This document shows positions 1 to 5,799 of a stretch of 5,799 nt of DNA, in pieces. Origin of the DNA: Bacteroidales bacterium (GTDB lineage: Bacteria; Bacteroidota; Bacteroidia; Bacteroidales; JAADJA01); assembly GCA_030635465.1 (NCBI GenBank), contig DAOVYU010000089.1, forward strand, positions 1-5,799, in the 5' to 3' direction. The stretch's first letter is position 1, and each line of letters starts with the position of its first letter. The position numbers and the translations under genes are program-made. Below the pieces are notes generated by a model. That model did no database searches. It saw only the letters and a program-made list of their open reading frames with translations, and had not been told where the DNA came from.

Positions 1-202
1 ACTTAGTCAGTTCCCGGTTTGTTCGGGTTAAAAATCGAATTAAATAGTAGACTTGAAGACTTAAAATACTCAGCAAAACAATGAATGTATATATGTATTG
101 GTTGCGATCTAAATTGAAAAATAGAAATGCGATACAAAACAGAACAATAAGTATTCCAATTAACTGAAGGATAACCGAAAGTGTAAACCGTTTATAAACC
201 AT
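1..202 (-). CDS. Membrane sensor histidine kinase, N-terminal part only (runs off the left edge)
   Basis: The minus strand reads open from ATG at 202-200 to the window edge, giving 67 residues that start MVYKRFTLSVILQLIGIL. Two hydrophobic helices are visible, about residues 8-29 and 37-57, joined by a loop of only about seven residues (NLDRNQY). A basic stretch follows, ending RFLTRTNRELTK, which resembles the membrane-exit segment of Bacteroidota NtrY-like kinases. The HisKA and ATPase domains are outside the window, so kinase identity rests on this N-terminus and on position: it follows an NtrC-type regulator and overlaps its end by 11 bp, as cognate kinases often do. The expected role is an inner-membrane sensor that phosphorylates the regulator encoded just upstream. 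With so small a periplasmic loop it probably senses within the membrane or through a partner protein. An unrelated two-helix membrane protein remains possible. Confidence 0.75.
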   Translation of the reverse strand, partial: MVYKRFTLSVILQLIGILIVLFCIAFLFFNLDRNQYIYTFIVLLSILSLQVYYLIRFLTRTNRELTK

Positions 203-1565
203 GTTTTTCGAGCCTCCTGTATAATGCGGTTCGTGTTATACCCAAGTCTTTAGCAGCGTGTGTTATATTTCCATTATTTTTATTAATGGCCTTCAAAATG
301 TATCGCTTTTCAACTTCATCAAGGTTAAAGGTATCTTTTATTTCAACAGTTTGATTAATGTTACCCCTGGAAGCAAAGTCCGTAAAATGTAAGGTTTTAT
401 CATCACTTAAAATAACAGCCCGTTCAACGGCATGCTGAAATTCTCGAATATTCCCCGGCCAGGTATATTTTTTAAGTTTTGTTATTGTACTTTGAAGAAT
501 CTTAAATCCGGTTTTTTTATACTTTCTTGAATAAATTGACAGGAAATAGTCTAACAGTAAAGGAATGTCATTCACCCGTTCCCGAAGAGGAGGCACCCTG
601 ATCTCAACCATATTTATACGATACAAAAGATCTTCACGGAATTTATTTTGTTGAACCATTTCGTACAAAGGCATATTGGTGGCGTATAGCAACCTGACAT
701 CAACCGGTATTTCTTTGTTGGAACCGATTCTTGTCACTTTTCTGTTTTGGAGGACAGATAATAGCTTTACCTGCAGCGGAAGTGAGAGGTTCCCGATTTC
801 GTCCAGAAAAATAGTTCCTCCTGAAGCAGCCTCAAAACGGCCGGGTTTATTTTCACGTGCATCTGTAAATGCTGCTTTTACATGGCCAAAAAGTTCACTT
901 TCAAATAAGTTTTCATGGATAGCGCCCAAATCCACATTAATGAATACTTCATCTTTTCTGAGTGATTGCCTATGAATTTCGCGGGCTACCATTTCCTTTC
1001 CAGTACCATTTTCACCCAGTATCAAAACATCAGCATCTGTTTTGGCAACTTTTTCAATCATGCCAAAAACTTTTTGCATTGCCAGTGATTGCCCGATAAA
1101 ATGTTCGAAGGGTTGATTTATATCCTGGGTTAATTTTTGCTGTGTGGTCCGTAGTTTCTCAATCTCTAGTTTTGATTTACGGTGTTGTAAGCCTGAAAGT
1201 ATTGTTCCCAGAAATTTATCATTTTTCCAGGGCTTCACAATAAAATCGAAAGCACCCACTTTCATTGCTTGAACGGCCAAATCGACTCCACCATAAGCGG
1301 TTATAAAGATAACAACAGTTCCAGGATCGATTTCCAAAATACGATTGAGCCAGTAGATTCCTTCTTCACCGTTGTTCCTGCCTTTTTTAAAATTCATATC
1401 CAGTAGGATAATATCATAGGTGGCTGTTGACAAGTGCATGGGAATATTATCAGGATCTTTTTCTACCTGTACATGAGTGAACAGCTGCTTCAGGAACATG
1501 CGCGCTGTCGTCAGGATGTCCTGGTTGTCGTCGATAATTAGTATGCTTGCTTGAGTTTTCGACAT
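192..1565 (-). CDS. Sigma-54-dependent response regulator, NtrC family (REC-AAA+-Fis HTH)
   Basis: This 457-residue protein has the full three-domain layout of an NtrC-type enhancer-binding protein. The receiver domain (about 5-125) has the acidic pair D12/D13, phospho-acceptor D56 in DIILLDMNF, switch T89 and conserved K111. A charged, probably helical linker (about 126-150) leads to the AAA+ domain (about 155-385). That domain has Walker A GENGTGKE (184-191), Walker B TIFLDEIG (251-258), the sigma-54 contact loop as AAFTDA (231-236) in place of GAFTGA, arginines in FREDLLYRIN, and sensor-2 WPGNIREF. A Fis-type helix-turn-helix fills about 415-457. The known family role is to bind upstream sites when phosphorylated and remodel sigma-54 polymerase by ATP hydrolysis. 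The ATG at 1565-1563 gives a receiver domain of normal length and has no strong Shine-Dalgarno before it. It is divergent from a permease operon with a sigma-54 promoter, which is its likely target. It overlaps the kinase start by 11 bp. Confidence 0.96.
   Translation of the reverse strand: MSKTQASILIIDDNQDILTTARMFLKQLFTHVQVEKDPDNIPMHLSTATYDIILLDMNFKKGRNNGEEGIYWLNRILEIDPGTVVIFITAYGGVDLAVQAMKVGAFDFIVKPWKNDKFLGTILSGLQHRKSKLEIEKLRTTQQKLTQDINQPFEHFIGQSLAMQKVFGMIEKVAKTDADVLILGENGTGKEMVAREIHRQSLRKDEVFINVDLGAIHENLFESELFGHVKAAFTDARENKPGRFEAASGGTIFLDEIGNLSLPLQVKLLSVLQNRKVTRIGSNKEIPVDVRLLYATNMPLYEMVQQNKFREDLLYRINMVEIRVPPLRERVNDIPLLLDYFLSIYSRKYKKTGFKILQSTITKLKKYTWPGNIREFQHAVERAVILSDDKTLHFTDFASRGNINQTVEIKDTFNLDEVEKRYILKAINKNNGNITHAAKDLGITRTALYRRLEKHGL
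213..218 (-). promoter_or_regulatory. Possible Shine-Dalgarno for the kinase gene
   Basis: The minus strand carries AGGAGG ending 10 nt before the kinase ATG (202-200). It lies inside the regulator gene, where it encodes the two arginines of the Fis-type recognition helix (YRRLEKHGL). Arg-Arg is common at this point in the family, so the match may be chance, although AGG-AGG is a notable codon choice. If used, it would support translational coupling between the overlapping genes. The spacing is slightly long, and Bacteroidota usually depend little on such sites. Confidence 0.35.
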
Positions 1566-1594
1566 AATTAGATGGCCATGAATTCACTAATAAT

Positions 1595-1608
1595 TTTGTG
1601 TTTACAAA
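1595..1608. repeat. Short inverted repeat near the regulator start
   Basis: TTTGT and ACAAA form a 5-bp inverted repeat around GTTT. The segment TTGTGTTT (1596-1603) is also an exact inverted copy of AAACACAA (1661-1668), the core of the first putative activator site. It could be a third, oppositely oriented binding half-site between promoter and start codon, but it is short and AT-rich, so chance is possible. Confidence 0.25.
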
Positions 1609-1633
1609 TACATCAATATATAATATGTGGCAG

Positions 1634-1663
1634 TAAAGGTAATAAAGTTGTTCTAAAAACAAA
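1634..1663 (-). promoter_or_regulatory. Candidate housekeeping promoter for the regulator-kinase operon
   Basis: On the minus strand TTTG (1663-1660) is followed after 18 nt by TACCTTTA (1641-1634). This matches the Bacteroidota pattern of a TTTG or TTG box and TAnnTTTG except for the last base. It would start transcription near 1628, leaving a leader of about 60 nt. A weaker alternative lies further down (TTTA at 1637-1634, TGTATTTG at 1612-1605, spacer 21). AT-rich DNA yields such matches by chance, so this is a candidate only. Its upstream box lies within the first of the repeated putative activator sites, which would allow autoregulation. Confidence 0.35.
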
Positions 1664-1692
1664 CACAATGTGTATCAAAAACAGACACTTTG
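1655..1692 (+). promoter_or_regulatory. Tandem putative activator-binding sites (enhancer) for the sigma-54 promoter
   Basis: Two 16-bp direct repeats, AAAAACAAACACAATG (1655-1670) and AAAAACAGACACTTTG (1677-1692), agree at 13 of 16 positions and are offset by exactly 22 bp, about two helical turns. Within them sit a perfect 11-bp palindrome ACACAATGTGT (1663-1673) and a GTGT-N11-ACAC arrangement (1670-1688). The repeat centres fall about 116 and 94 bp upstream of the start predicted from the sigma-54 promoter, the usual distance for enhancer-binding proteins. Assignment to the adjacent regulator is inference from location and layout; I know no published consensus for this family. Confidence 0.5.
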
Positions 1693-1696
1693 TTAG

Positions 1697-1724
1697 TTCG
1701 ATGTTTGAAGTTTGAAGTTCGAAA
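1697..1724. repeat. Degenerate heptamer tandem repeat, four units
   Basis: Four consecutive 7-bp units fill the stretch: two exact TTTGAAG copies flanked by TTCGATG on the left and TTCGAAA on the right. It lies between the putative enhancer and the sigma-54 promoter. Changes in unit number would shift the enhancer relative to the promoter by 7 bp each time, altering helical phase. It may equally be a neutral simple repeat. Confidence 0.6.
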
Positions 1725-1752
1725 TTAGCAAATAACCAGTTAGTTGCAATGA

Positions 1753-1767
1753 TGGCATGTGGTTTGC
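1753..1767 (+). promoter_or_regulatory. Sigma-54 (-24/-12) promoter for the permease operon
   Basis: TGGCATG, four bases (TGGT), then TTGC matches the sigma-54 consensus TGGCACG-N4-TTGC at all but one position with exact spacing. The invariant GG (1754-1755) and GC (1766-1767) are both present. Taking the GC as -13/-12, transcription would begin near 1779, leaving a leader of about 16 nt before the permease ATG at 1795. A sigma-54 activator is encoded divergently next door, and tandem repeats lie about 95-115 bp upstream, which supports a real promoter. The AT-rich leader has no Shine-Dalgarno. Confidence 0.85.
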
Positions 1768-1794
1768 CTATGGATAAAAAACTAAATTTGAACC

Positions 1795-4134
1795 ATGATT
1801 AAATTTTATTTAAAAACTGCTTTTAGAAGTTTCTTTCGGCAGAAGGTTTATTCCATCATCAATATTCTTGGACTGGCCATCGGAATGGCAGCATTTATTT
1901 TGATCATGCTTTGGGTAGAGGAAGAACTATCGTATGAAAAAAACCACAAAAATGCAGACAATATTTACGTTACCTATAAAGGATATTCAATTGGGGGTAA
2001 AACAGAATATAATGATGCAGTATGTTTTCCACTGGGCCCTTATGTTAAAGAACATTTCCCTGAGGTCAAAAATGCTGTAAGGGTTGTTTTCAGGGGAACT
2101 ACCATATCTTATAAAGATAAGGTTTTTAGCGAAAATGGTTTTGTTTGGGCCGATACCGGTTTTTTTGATGTTTTCACCTATGAAGTAATCCATGGAAATC
2201 CGGATAATTTTTTTAAAGAAGGACATGCAGTTGTGATTTCACAAAGTATCGCGGAAAAATATTTTGGAAACGAAAATCCAATGGGTAAAAGATTAACTCA
2301 AAACCGGAAAGAACAGTATGTGGTTACAGGTGTAGTAAAAGACCCACCGGAGAACACTCAAATGGATGCAAATATAATTGTTGGTATGTCGTCTTTTAAA
2401 GAAGGCATAGAATATACCGATGCATGGACAGATCATTTTTTGCAATTATATGTGTTGATGCATGATGTAGGCAAAAGAAAGGAGCTAGAAGAAAAGATGA
2501 CTATCATCATGCAAGGTAATATGGAAAACGAGCAAACTTCGATTCGTCTTCAACCCATAAAGAAGCTTCATTTGTACAGTATTAGTGGAAGAAATGAGGG
2601 ACTACAATATGTCGTAACATTTTCGTTAATCGCAATTTTTATCATCCTTATTGCATGTATCAATTTTATGAATTTGACAACAGCTCGGTATTCAAATCGG
2701 GCGAGGGAAATTGGGTTAAAAAAAGTAGTAGGTGTTACCCGCTGGCAATTAGTTACCCAATTTCTTGTTGAATCGGTACTTATGACTTTAATTGCTGCTG
2801 TTTTGGCCATGATGTTAGCCGAGGTAGTTCGACCATGGTTTAATGAAATAACTGGAAAATCTCTTCATTTTGATTATACAAGTTTAAAACTCATCATTCG
2901 TTTAGCAGGACTTGTTCTGGTAGTTGGATTGCTGTCGGGAAGTTACCCGGCCTTAATCTTGTCAAAGTTTCAACCAGCAGAGATATTGCGAAAAAGCGTA
3001 CATCGAGGTGAGAAAGGTGCCATGTTCAGAAGGACCCTGGTAGTTTTACAGTTTACTATTTCAACAATATTGATTTTTTCGGCCGTGATTATTTATCGCC
3101 AACTTTCATTTATAACAACCAAAGATTTGGGCTATCAAACGGAAGATATATTATATCTGCCAATCGAGGATAAAATAGGCACCAATTACGAATCCTTCAG
3201 GAATGAGTTGCTTACAAGCCCATACATTGAAGATGCCGGACGATGCTCTCAATTACCCTGCAGGATTTCCTGGATTATGAGGGGGATTGAGCTGGAAGGA
3301 CAGGACGAAGGTGTTGCCTTTGGCGTTGCATCCGTTGATTATAGTTTTTTTAGTACTGTAAAAATTCCTATTATCGATGGCAGGGGATTCTCAAGGGATT
3401 TGGTAAAAGATTCGGCATCTGTAATTTTTAACGAAGAATCGATTAAACTGATTGGAAAAGAAAACCTTGTAGGGCAAAATTTAAGTTTTTACGATGATGA
3501 ACCTCCGTTGAAAGTTATCGGTAGGGTTCCAAATTTCCATTCACAATCATTAAATAATCAGATGGAACCCCTGGTGTTTTTAATCTGGGAGGATAGTTAC
3601 CAATATGTAGTTGTACGTATTGCTCCCGGTATGGCAGCTGAAGCCAAAGATCACATTGAATCTTTGTGGCAGCAATATGCTCCCGGATTCCCATTTTATT
3701 GTAATTACCTCGATAACTATGTTGATCGATTATACCGTGATGAAGAAAAGGTGAGCAAACTTGCCGGGATATTAACCATCCTTGCATTGTTTATTTCAGG
3801 TCTCGGACTAATAGGCCTTACTGCTTTTATAATCGAACAAAAATACAAGGAGATCGGGTTACGGAAAATTTTTGGTTCAAGCATTTATCAATTACAATAT
3901 TTGATATCATCAAATTATATTCGTTGGATTTTAATTGCCACCATCATAGCTATACCTATTGCCTGGTATTGGATGGACAACTGGCTGAATAATTTTGCCT
4001 ACAGAATTCATATACGTTTCATCGACTTTATACTTACTTCGGTTATAACAATTGTAGTTGCACTTATTATTACTTATTTACAGGTATTACGGGCTTCATT
4101 GATGAAACCGGTAGATGTATTGAAATATGAATAA
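1795..4134 (+). CDS. FtsX-like ABC transporter permease (MacB_PCD-FtsX duplicated type), full length
   Basis: This 779-residue inner-membrane protein has the duplicated layout typical of large Bacteroidota permeases. A first helix (about 20-41) is followed by a periplasmic MacB_PCD-like domain (about 45-265) and an FtsX core with helices near 271-293, 319-345 and 364-388. A fifth helix (about 412-436), a second periplasmic domain (about 440-650) and a last FtsX core with helices near 655-680, 708-727 and 742-765 complete it. Family signatures are IACINFMNLTTA, AREIGLKKVVGVTR (302-315), KYKEIGLRKIFGSS (683-696) and the C-terminal KPVDVLKYE. Such permeases work with a separate cytoplasmic ATPase, often as mechanotransmitters in efflux or lipoprotein release; the substrate cannot be read from sequence. 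The ATG follows a sigma-54 promoter directly, and the next permease begins 9 bp after the TAA, so the two are likely co-transcribed. Confidence 0.95.
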   Translation: MIKFYLKTAFRSFFRQKVYSIINILGLAIGMAAFILIMLWVEEELSYEKNHKNADNIYVTYKGYSIGGKTEYNDAVCFPLGPYVKEHFPEVKNAVRVVFRGTTISYKDKVFSENGFVWADTGFFDVFTYEVIHGNPDNFFKEGHAVVISQSIAEKYFGNENPMGKRLTQNRKEQYVVTGVVKDPPENTQMDANIIVGMSSFKEGIEYTDAWTDHFLQLYVLMHDVGKRKELEEKMTIIMQGNMENEQTSIRLQPIKKLHLYSISGRNEGLQYVVTFSLIAIFIILIACINFMNLTTARYSNRAREIGLKKVVGVTRWQLVTQFLVESVLMTLIAAVLAMMLAEVVRPWFNEITGKSLHFDYTSLKLIIRLAGLVLVVGLLSGSYPALILSKFQPAEILRKSVHRGEKGAMFRRTLVVLQFTISTILIFSAVIIYRQLSFITTKDLGYQTEDILYLPIEDKIGTNYESFRNELLTSPYIEDAGRCSQLPCRISWIMRGIELEGQDEGVAFGVASVDYSFFSTVKIPIIDGRGFSRDLVKDSASVIFNEESIKLIGKENLVGQNLSFYDDEPPLKVIGRVPNFHSQSLNNQMEPLVFLIWEDSYQYVVVRIAPGMAAEAKDHIESLWQQYAPGFPFYCNYLDNYVDRLYRDEEKVSKLAGILTILALFISGLGLIGLTAFIIEQKYKEIGLRKIFGSSIYQLQYLISSNYIRWILIATIIAIPIAWYWMDNWLNNFAYRIHIRFIDFILTSVITIVVALIITYLQVLRASLMKPVDVLKYE

Positions 4135-4143
4135 ATTTATAGC

Positions 4144-5610
4144 ATGTTTAGAAATTATCTGATTATAGCTTTACGCAATCTGAAAAGAAATTTGTCCTTT
4201 ACAATCATCAATGTAATTGGTTTGTCTGTTGCTATGGCCATTTCAGTTGTTTCTTTGCTTTATATCAGTAATGAATTTTCATATGACAGGTTTCATATAA
4301 ACAAAGACAGGATTTACCGGGTAATTCTGAAAAGTGAATCTAATAATGAAGGGACCTCAATAACACCAATAACTACAGCAGGAATTGGACCAACCCTAAT
4401 TTATAATATTCCGGTAGTTGAATCAATGGTAAGGTTAACAGATCCAAGGGAATGTTTTTTAAATTATCAAGAAAAAAGTTATCCAGCCGATTTGATGATG
4501 TATGCCGATTCCTCCTTTTTTAAACTTTTTTCTTTTTCCCTATTAATTGGCGATGAGAATAATGTACTAAGTGAACCTTATACTGCCGTATTATCTAAAA
4601 GTTTTGCACTTAAATTGTTTCAGGATGCAGACCAGGCTTTAGGACAGATTGTAAAATTAAATAATAAAGATCAGCTACTGGTAACAGGTATAGCAAATGA
4701 TCCTCCCATTCAGTCTCATTTGCAATTTGATATGCTTATCTCCTTCTCCAGTTTATATAAAGATCCTCAAATGCATCTGGGCTGGGATGGTGGACACAAT
4801 TATTATACTTACATCTTACTTAAAGATAAAGCTGGAATAGAACAGCTTGAAAATAAATTGCCTCCCATTTTGGAGGAAAATATTAATTATAAGTACAGAC
4901 AGTATGGCGAAAGCTGGTCATTATTGTTTCAACCATTAAACCAAGTCCATATGTATTCTGATTTTAGTTCAGATATACATACCCGGGGCAATCTCCGGTT
5001 TGTTTTTATTTTACTAACAATCACATTATTTGTGCTTTTTATTGCATGCATCAACTTTATCAACCTAACTACTGCAGCATCCTTGAGCAGAATGAAAGAA
5101 GTTGGTGTAAGAAAAGTTGTTGGGGCTAAACGGTTACAGATCATATGGCAGTTTCTGACCGAGACTATAATATTATCTATTGTTTCATTGATACTGGCAT
5201 TTTTTGTTATTGAAATCGTTCAAACCTTTTTACCGTCGATTTTGGATGACCAATATTTAACTGAACAAATACGAATTTATAATTCTTCATTCATTCGGAT
5301 TTTAGCAGTAATGATTCTGGTTATTTTATTCATCGGGGTGGTTGCCGGAATTTATCCAGCTATTTATATGTCAAGATTCCAGGCAGTCAAAGTATTAAAA
5401 GGGCATTTGGGTACATCCAAAAATAAACCTGTCTTCAGGAGTTTGTTGATCGTGTTTCAATTTTCAATTTCAGCCATTTTGATTATATGTACATTGATTA
5501 TTGTGTCACAGGTAAACTATCTTTTGAAACAAGACTTAGGATACAATCCTGAAAACAAGTTGGTCATATCGCTTAGCAGTCCGTCAACGGCCAGCAGTTA
5601 TAAAGCCTGA
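4144..5610 (+). CDS. Second FtsX-like ABC permease, cut short by an in-frame TGA
   Basis: It is a paralogue of the preceding permease with the same start pattern (MFRNYLIIALRNLKRN). It has a first helix (about 19-42), a periplasmic MacB_PCD-like domain (about 45-280), and an FtsX core with helices near 285-309, 338-362 and 384-408. That core carries IACINFINLTTA and MKEVGVRKVVGAKR (317-330). A fifth helix lies near 432-458. The frame stops after 488 residues at SSYKA, where family members of about 780 residues enter their second periplasmic domain. Reading on in frame past TGA gives KAELISIAGV, which lines up with RNELLTSPYI of the first permease, with the stop opposite F468. This suggests a nonsense mutation or base error in a longer gene rather than a natural end. 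As read, the product lacks the second periplasmic domain and the last three helices, and is probably non-functional. Confidence 0.85.
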   Translation: MFRNYLIIALRNLKRNLSFTIINVIGLSVAMAISVVSLLYISNEFSYDRFHINKDRIYRVILKSESNNEGTSITPITTAGIGPTLIYNIPVVESMVRLTDPRECFLNYQEKSYPADLMMYADSSFFKLFSFSLLIGDENNVLSEPYTAVLSKSFALKLFQDADQALGQIVKLNNKDQLLVTGIANDPPIQSHLQFDMLISFSSLYKDPQMHLGWDGGHNYYTYILLKDKAGIEQLENKLPPILEENINYKYRQYGESWSLLFQPLNQVHMYSDFSSDIHTRGNLRFVFILLTITLFVLFIACINFINLTTAASLSRMKEVGVRKVVGAKRLQIIWQFLTETIILSIVSLILAFFVIEIVQTFLPSILDDQYLTEQIRIYNSSFIRILAVMILVILFIGVVAGIYPAIYMSRFQAVKVLKGHLGTSKNKPVFRSLLIVFQFSISAILIICTLIIVSQVNYLLKQDLGYNPENKLVISLSSPSTASSYKA

Positions 5611-5799
5611 AAGGCTGAGTTGATTTCTATTGCCGGAGTGGACTTGCATAAGATCGCAGATCGCTACAAATACGACGGAAGCTTCTCCTTCTGGAAAATG
5701 GGCCGACTAAACGACGAGGGGGTCGAGCTTACCAAAGCTAAAATGGCTGCAGCGCTAACAGCCGCCGTCTTTAGTAACAACAAACACCTTATTCTCGGC
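5611..5799 (+). pseudogene. In-frame continuation after the TGA, then sequence of uncertain origin
   Basis: The permease frame stays open for 63 codons to the window edge. The first ten (KAELISIAGV) fit the permease family. From 5641 onward the translation (DLHKIADRYKYDGSFSFWKM and beyond) shows no clear family match. A weak resemblance is that a DEGV motif falls within one residue of the equivalent DEGV (504-507) in the first permease. G+C rises to about 50% (79 of 159 by hand count) against about 34% in the 180 bp before 5581-5640, and GC-ending codons become frequent (32 of 53). It may be a broken permease remainder, a junction with foreign DNA, or an assembly artefact. I do not recognise another gene in it. 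Confidence 0.45.

Noticed and set aside
676..975. Open frame on the plus strand opposite the regulator gene
   Set aside because: It lies wholly antisense to the conserved AAA+ domain and its translation has no recognisable motif.
1572..1585. ATGGCCAT palindrome next to GAATTC just upstream of the regulator start, considered as an operator
   Set aside because: Both are short perfect palindromes expected by chance, and neither recurs elsewhere in the intergenic region.
1450..1668. Minus-strand open frame crossing the regulator start and the intergenic region
   Set aside because: It overlaps the well-supported receiver domain in another frame, and its translation looks random and spans promoter-like DNA.
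2568..2810. Antisense open frame inside the first permease (similar ones at 1987-2226, 3515-3787 and 4929-5144)
   Set aside because: Two of these mirror the same conserved FtsX segment in both permeases, as expected for a shadow of a conserved coding region; none shows a start context or domain.
5608..5610. TGA read as tryptophan (alternative genetic code)
   Set aside because: Tryptophan is normally written TGG throughout the window, no other in-frame TGA occurs in the genes, and a single instance is better explained by a mutation or error.
5604..5616. AGCCT-GAA-AGGCT hairpin overlapping the TGA, considered as a terminator or selenocysteine signal
   Set aside because: The stem is only 5 bp with no T-run after it, and the family has an aromatic residue rather than cysteine or selenocysteine at this place.

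Overview
The window looks like Bacteroidota chromosomal DNA or a metagenomic contig from that phylum. The reasons are an AT-rich composition, mostly absent Shine-Dalgarno sequences, tandem permeases of the MacB_PCD/FtsX type that are very common in this phylum, and a sigma-54 activator whose GAFTGA loop carries the Bacteroidota-like D at the second glycine. I cannot place it below phylum level.

Layout. Positions 1-1565 hold a minus-strand two-component operon. It consists of an NtrC-family response regulator (192-1565) followed, with an 11-bp overlap, by the first 67 codons of a membrane histidine kinase that runs off the left edge (1-202). Positions 1566-1794 are a 229-bp divergent intergenic region rich in signals: a candidate housekeeping promoter for the regulator, two 16-bp direct repeats exactly 22 bp apart (likely activator sites), a degenerate heptamer repeat, and a well-formed -24/-12 sigma-54 promoter (TGGCATG-N4-TTGC) facing right. 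Positions 1795-4134 hold a full-length FtsX-like ABC permease. A second permease of the same family starts 9 bp later at 4144. Its frame is stopped by TGA at 5608-5610, about 60% of the way through the expected protein, although the same frame carries recognisable family sequence for about ten more codons.

How it works together (inference). The kinase phosphorylates the regulator, which binds the tandem sites about 95-115 bp upstream of the predicted start and activates sigma-54 polymerase to transcribe the permease operon. The kinase has two membrane helices joined by only about seven residues, so it has almost no periplasmic sensor. That recalls intramembrane-sensing kinases that read the state of an FtsX-type permease (Bce-like logic), here built from a sigma-54 regulator. 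No ATPase, membrane-fusion protein or outer-membrane factor is visible; they may lie beyond the right edge.

The last about 160 bp (5641-5799) differ in base composition (about 50% G+C against about 34% in the preceding 180 bp) and have no clear match to the permease family. They may be a recombination or assembly junction.
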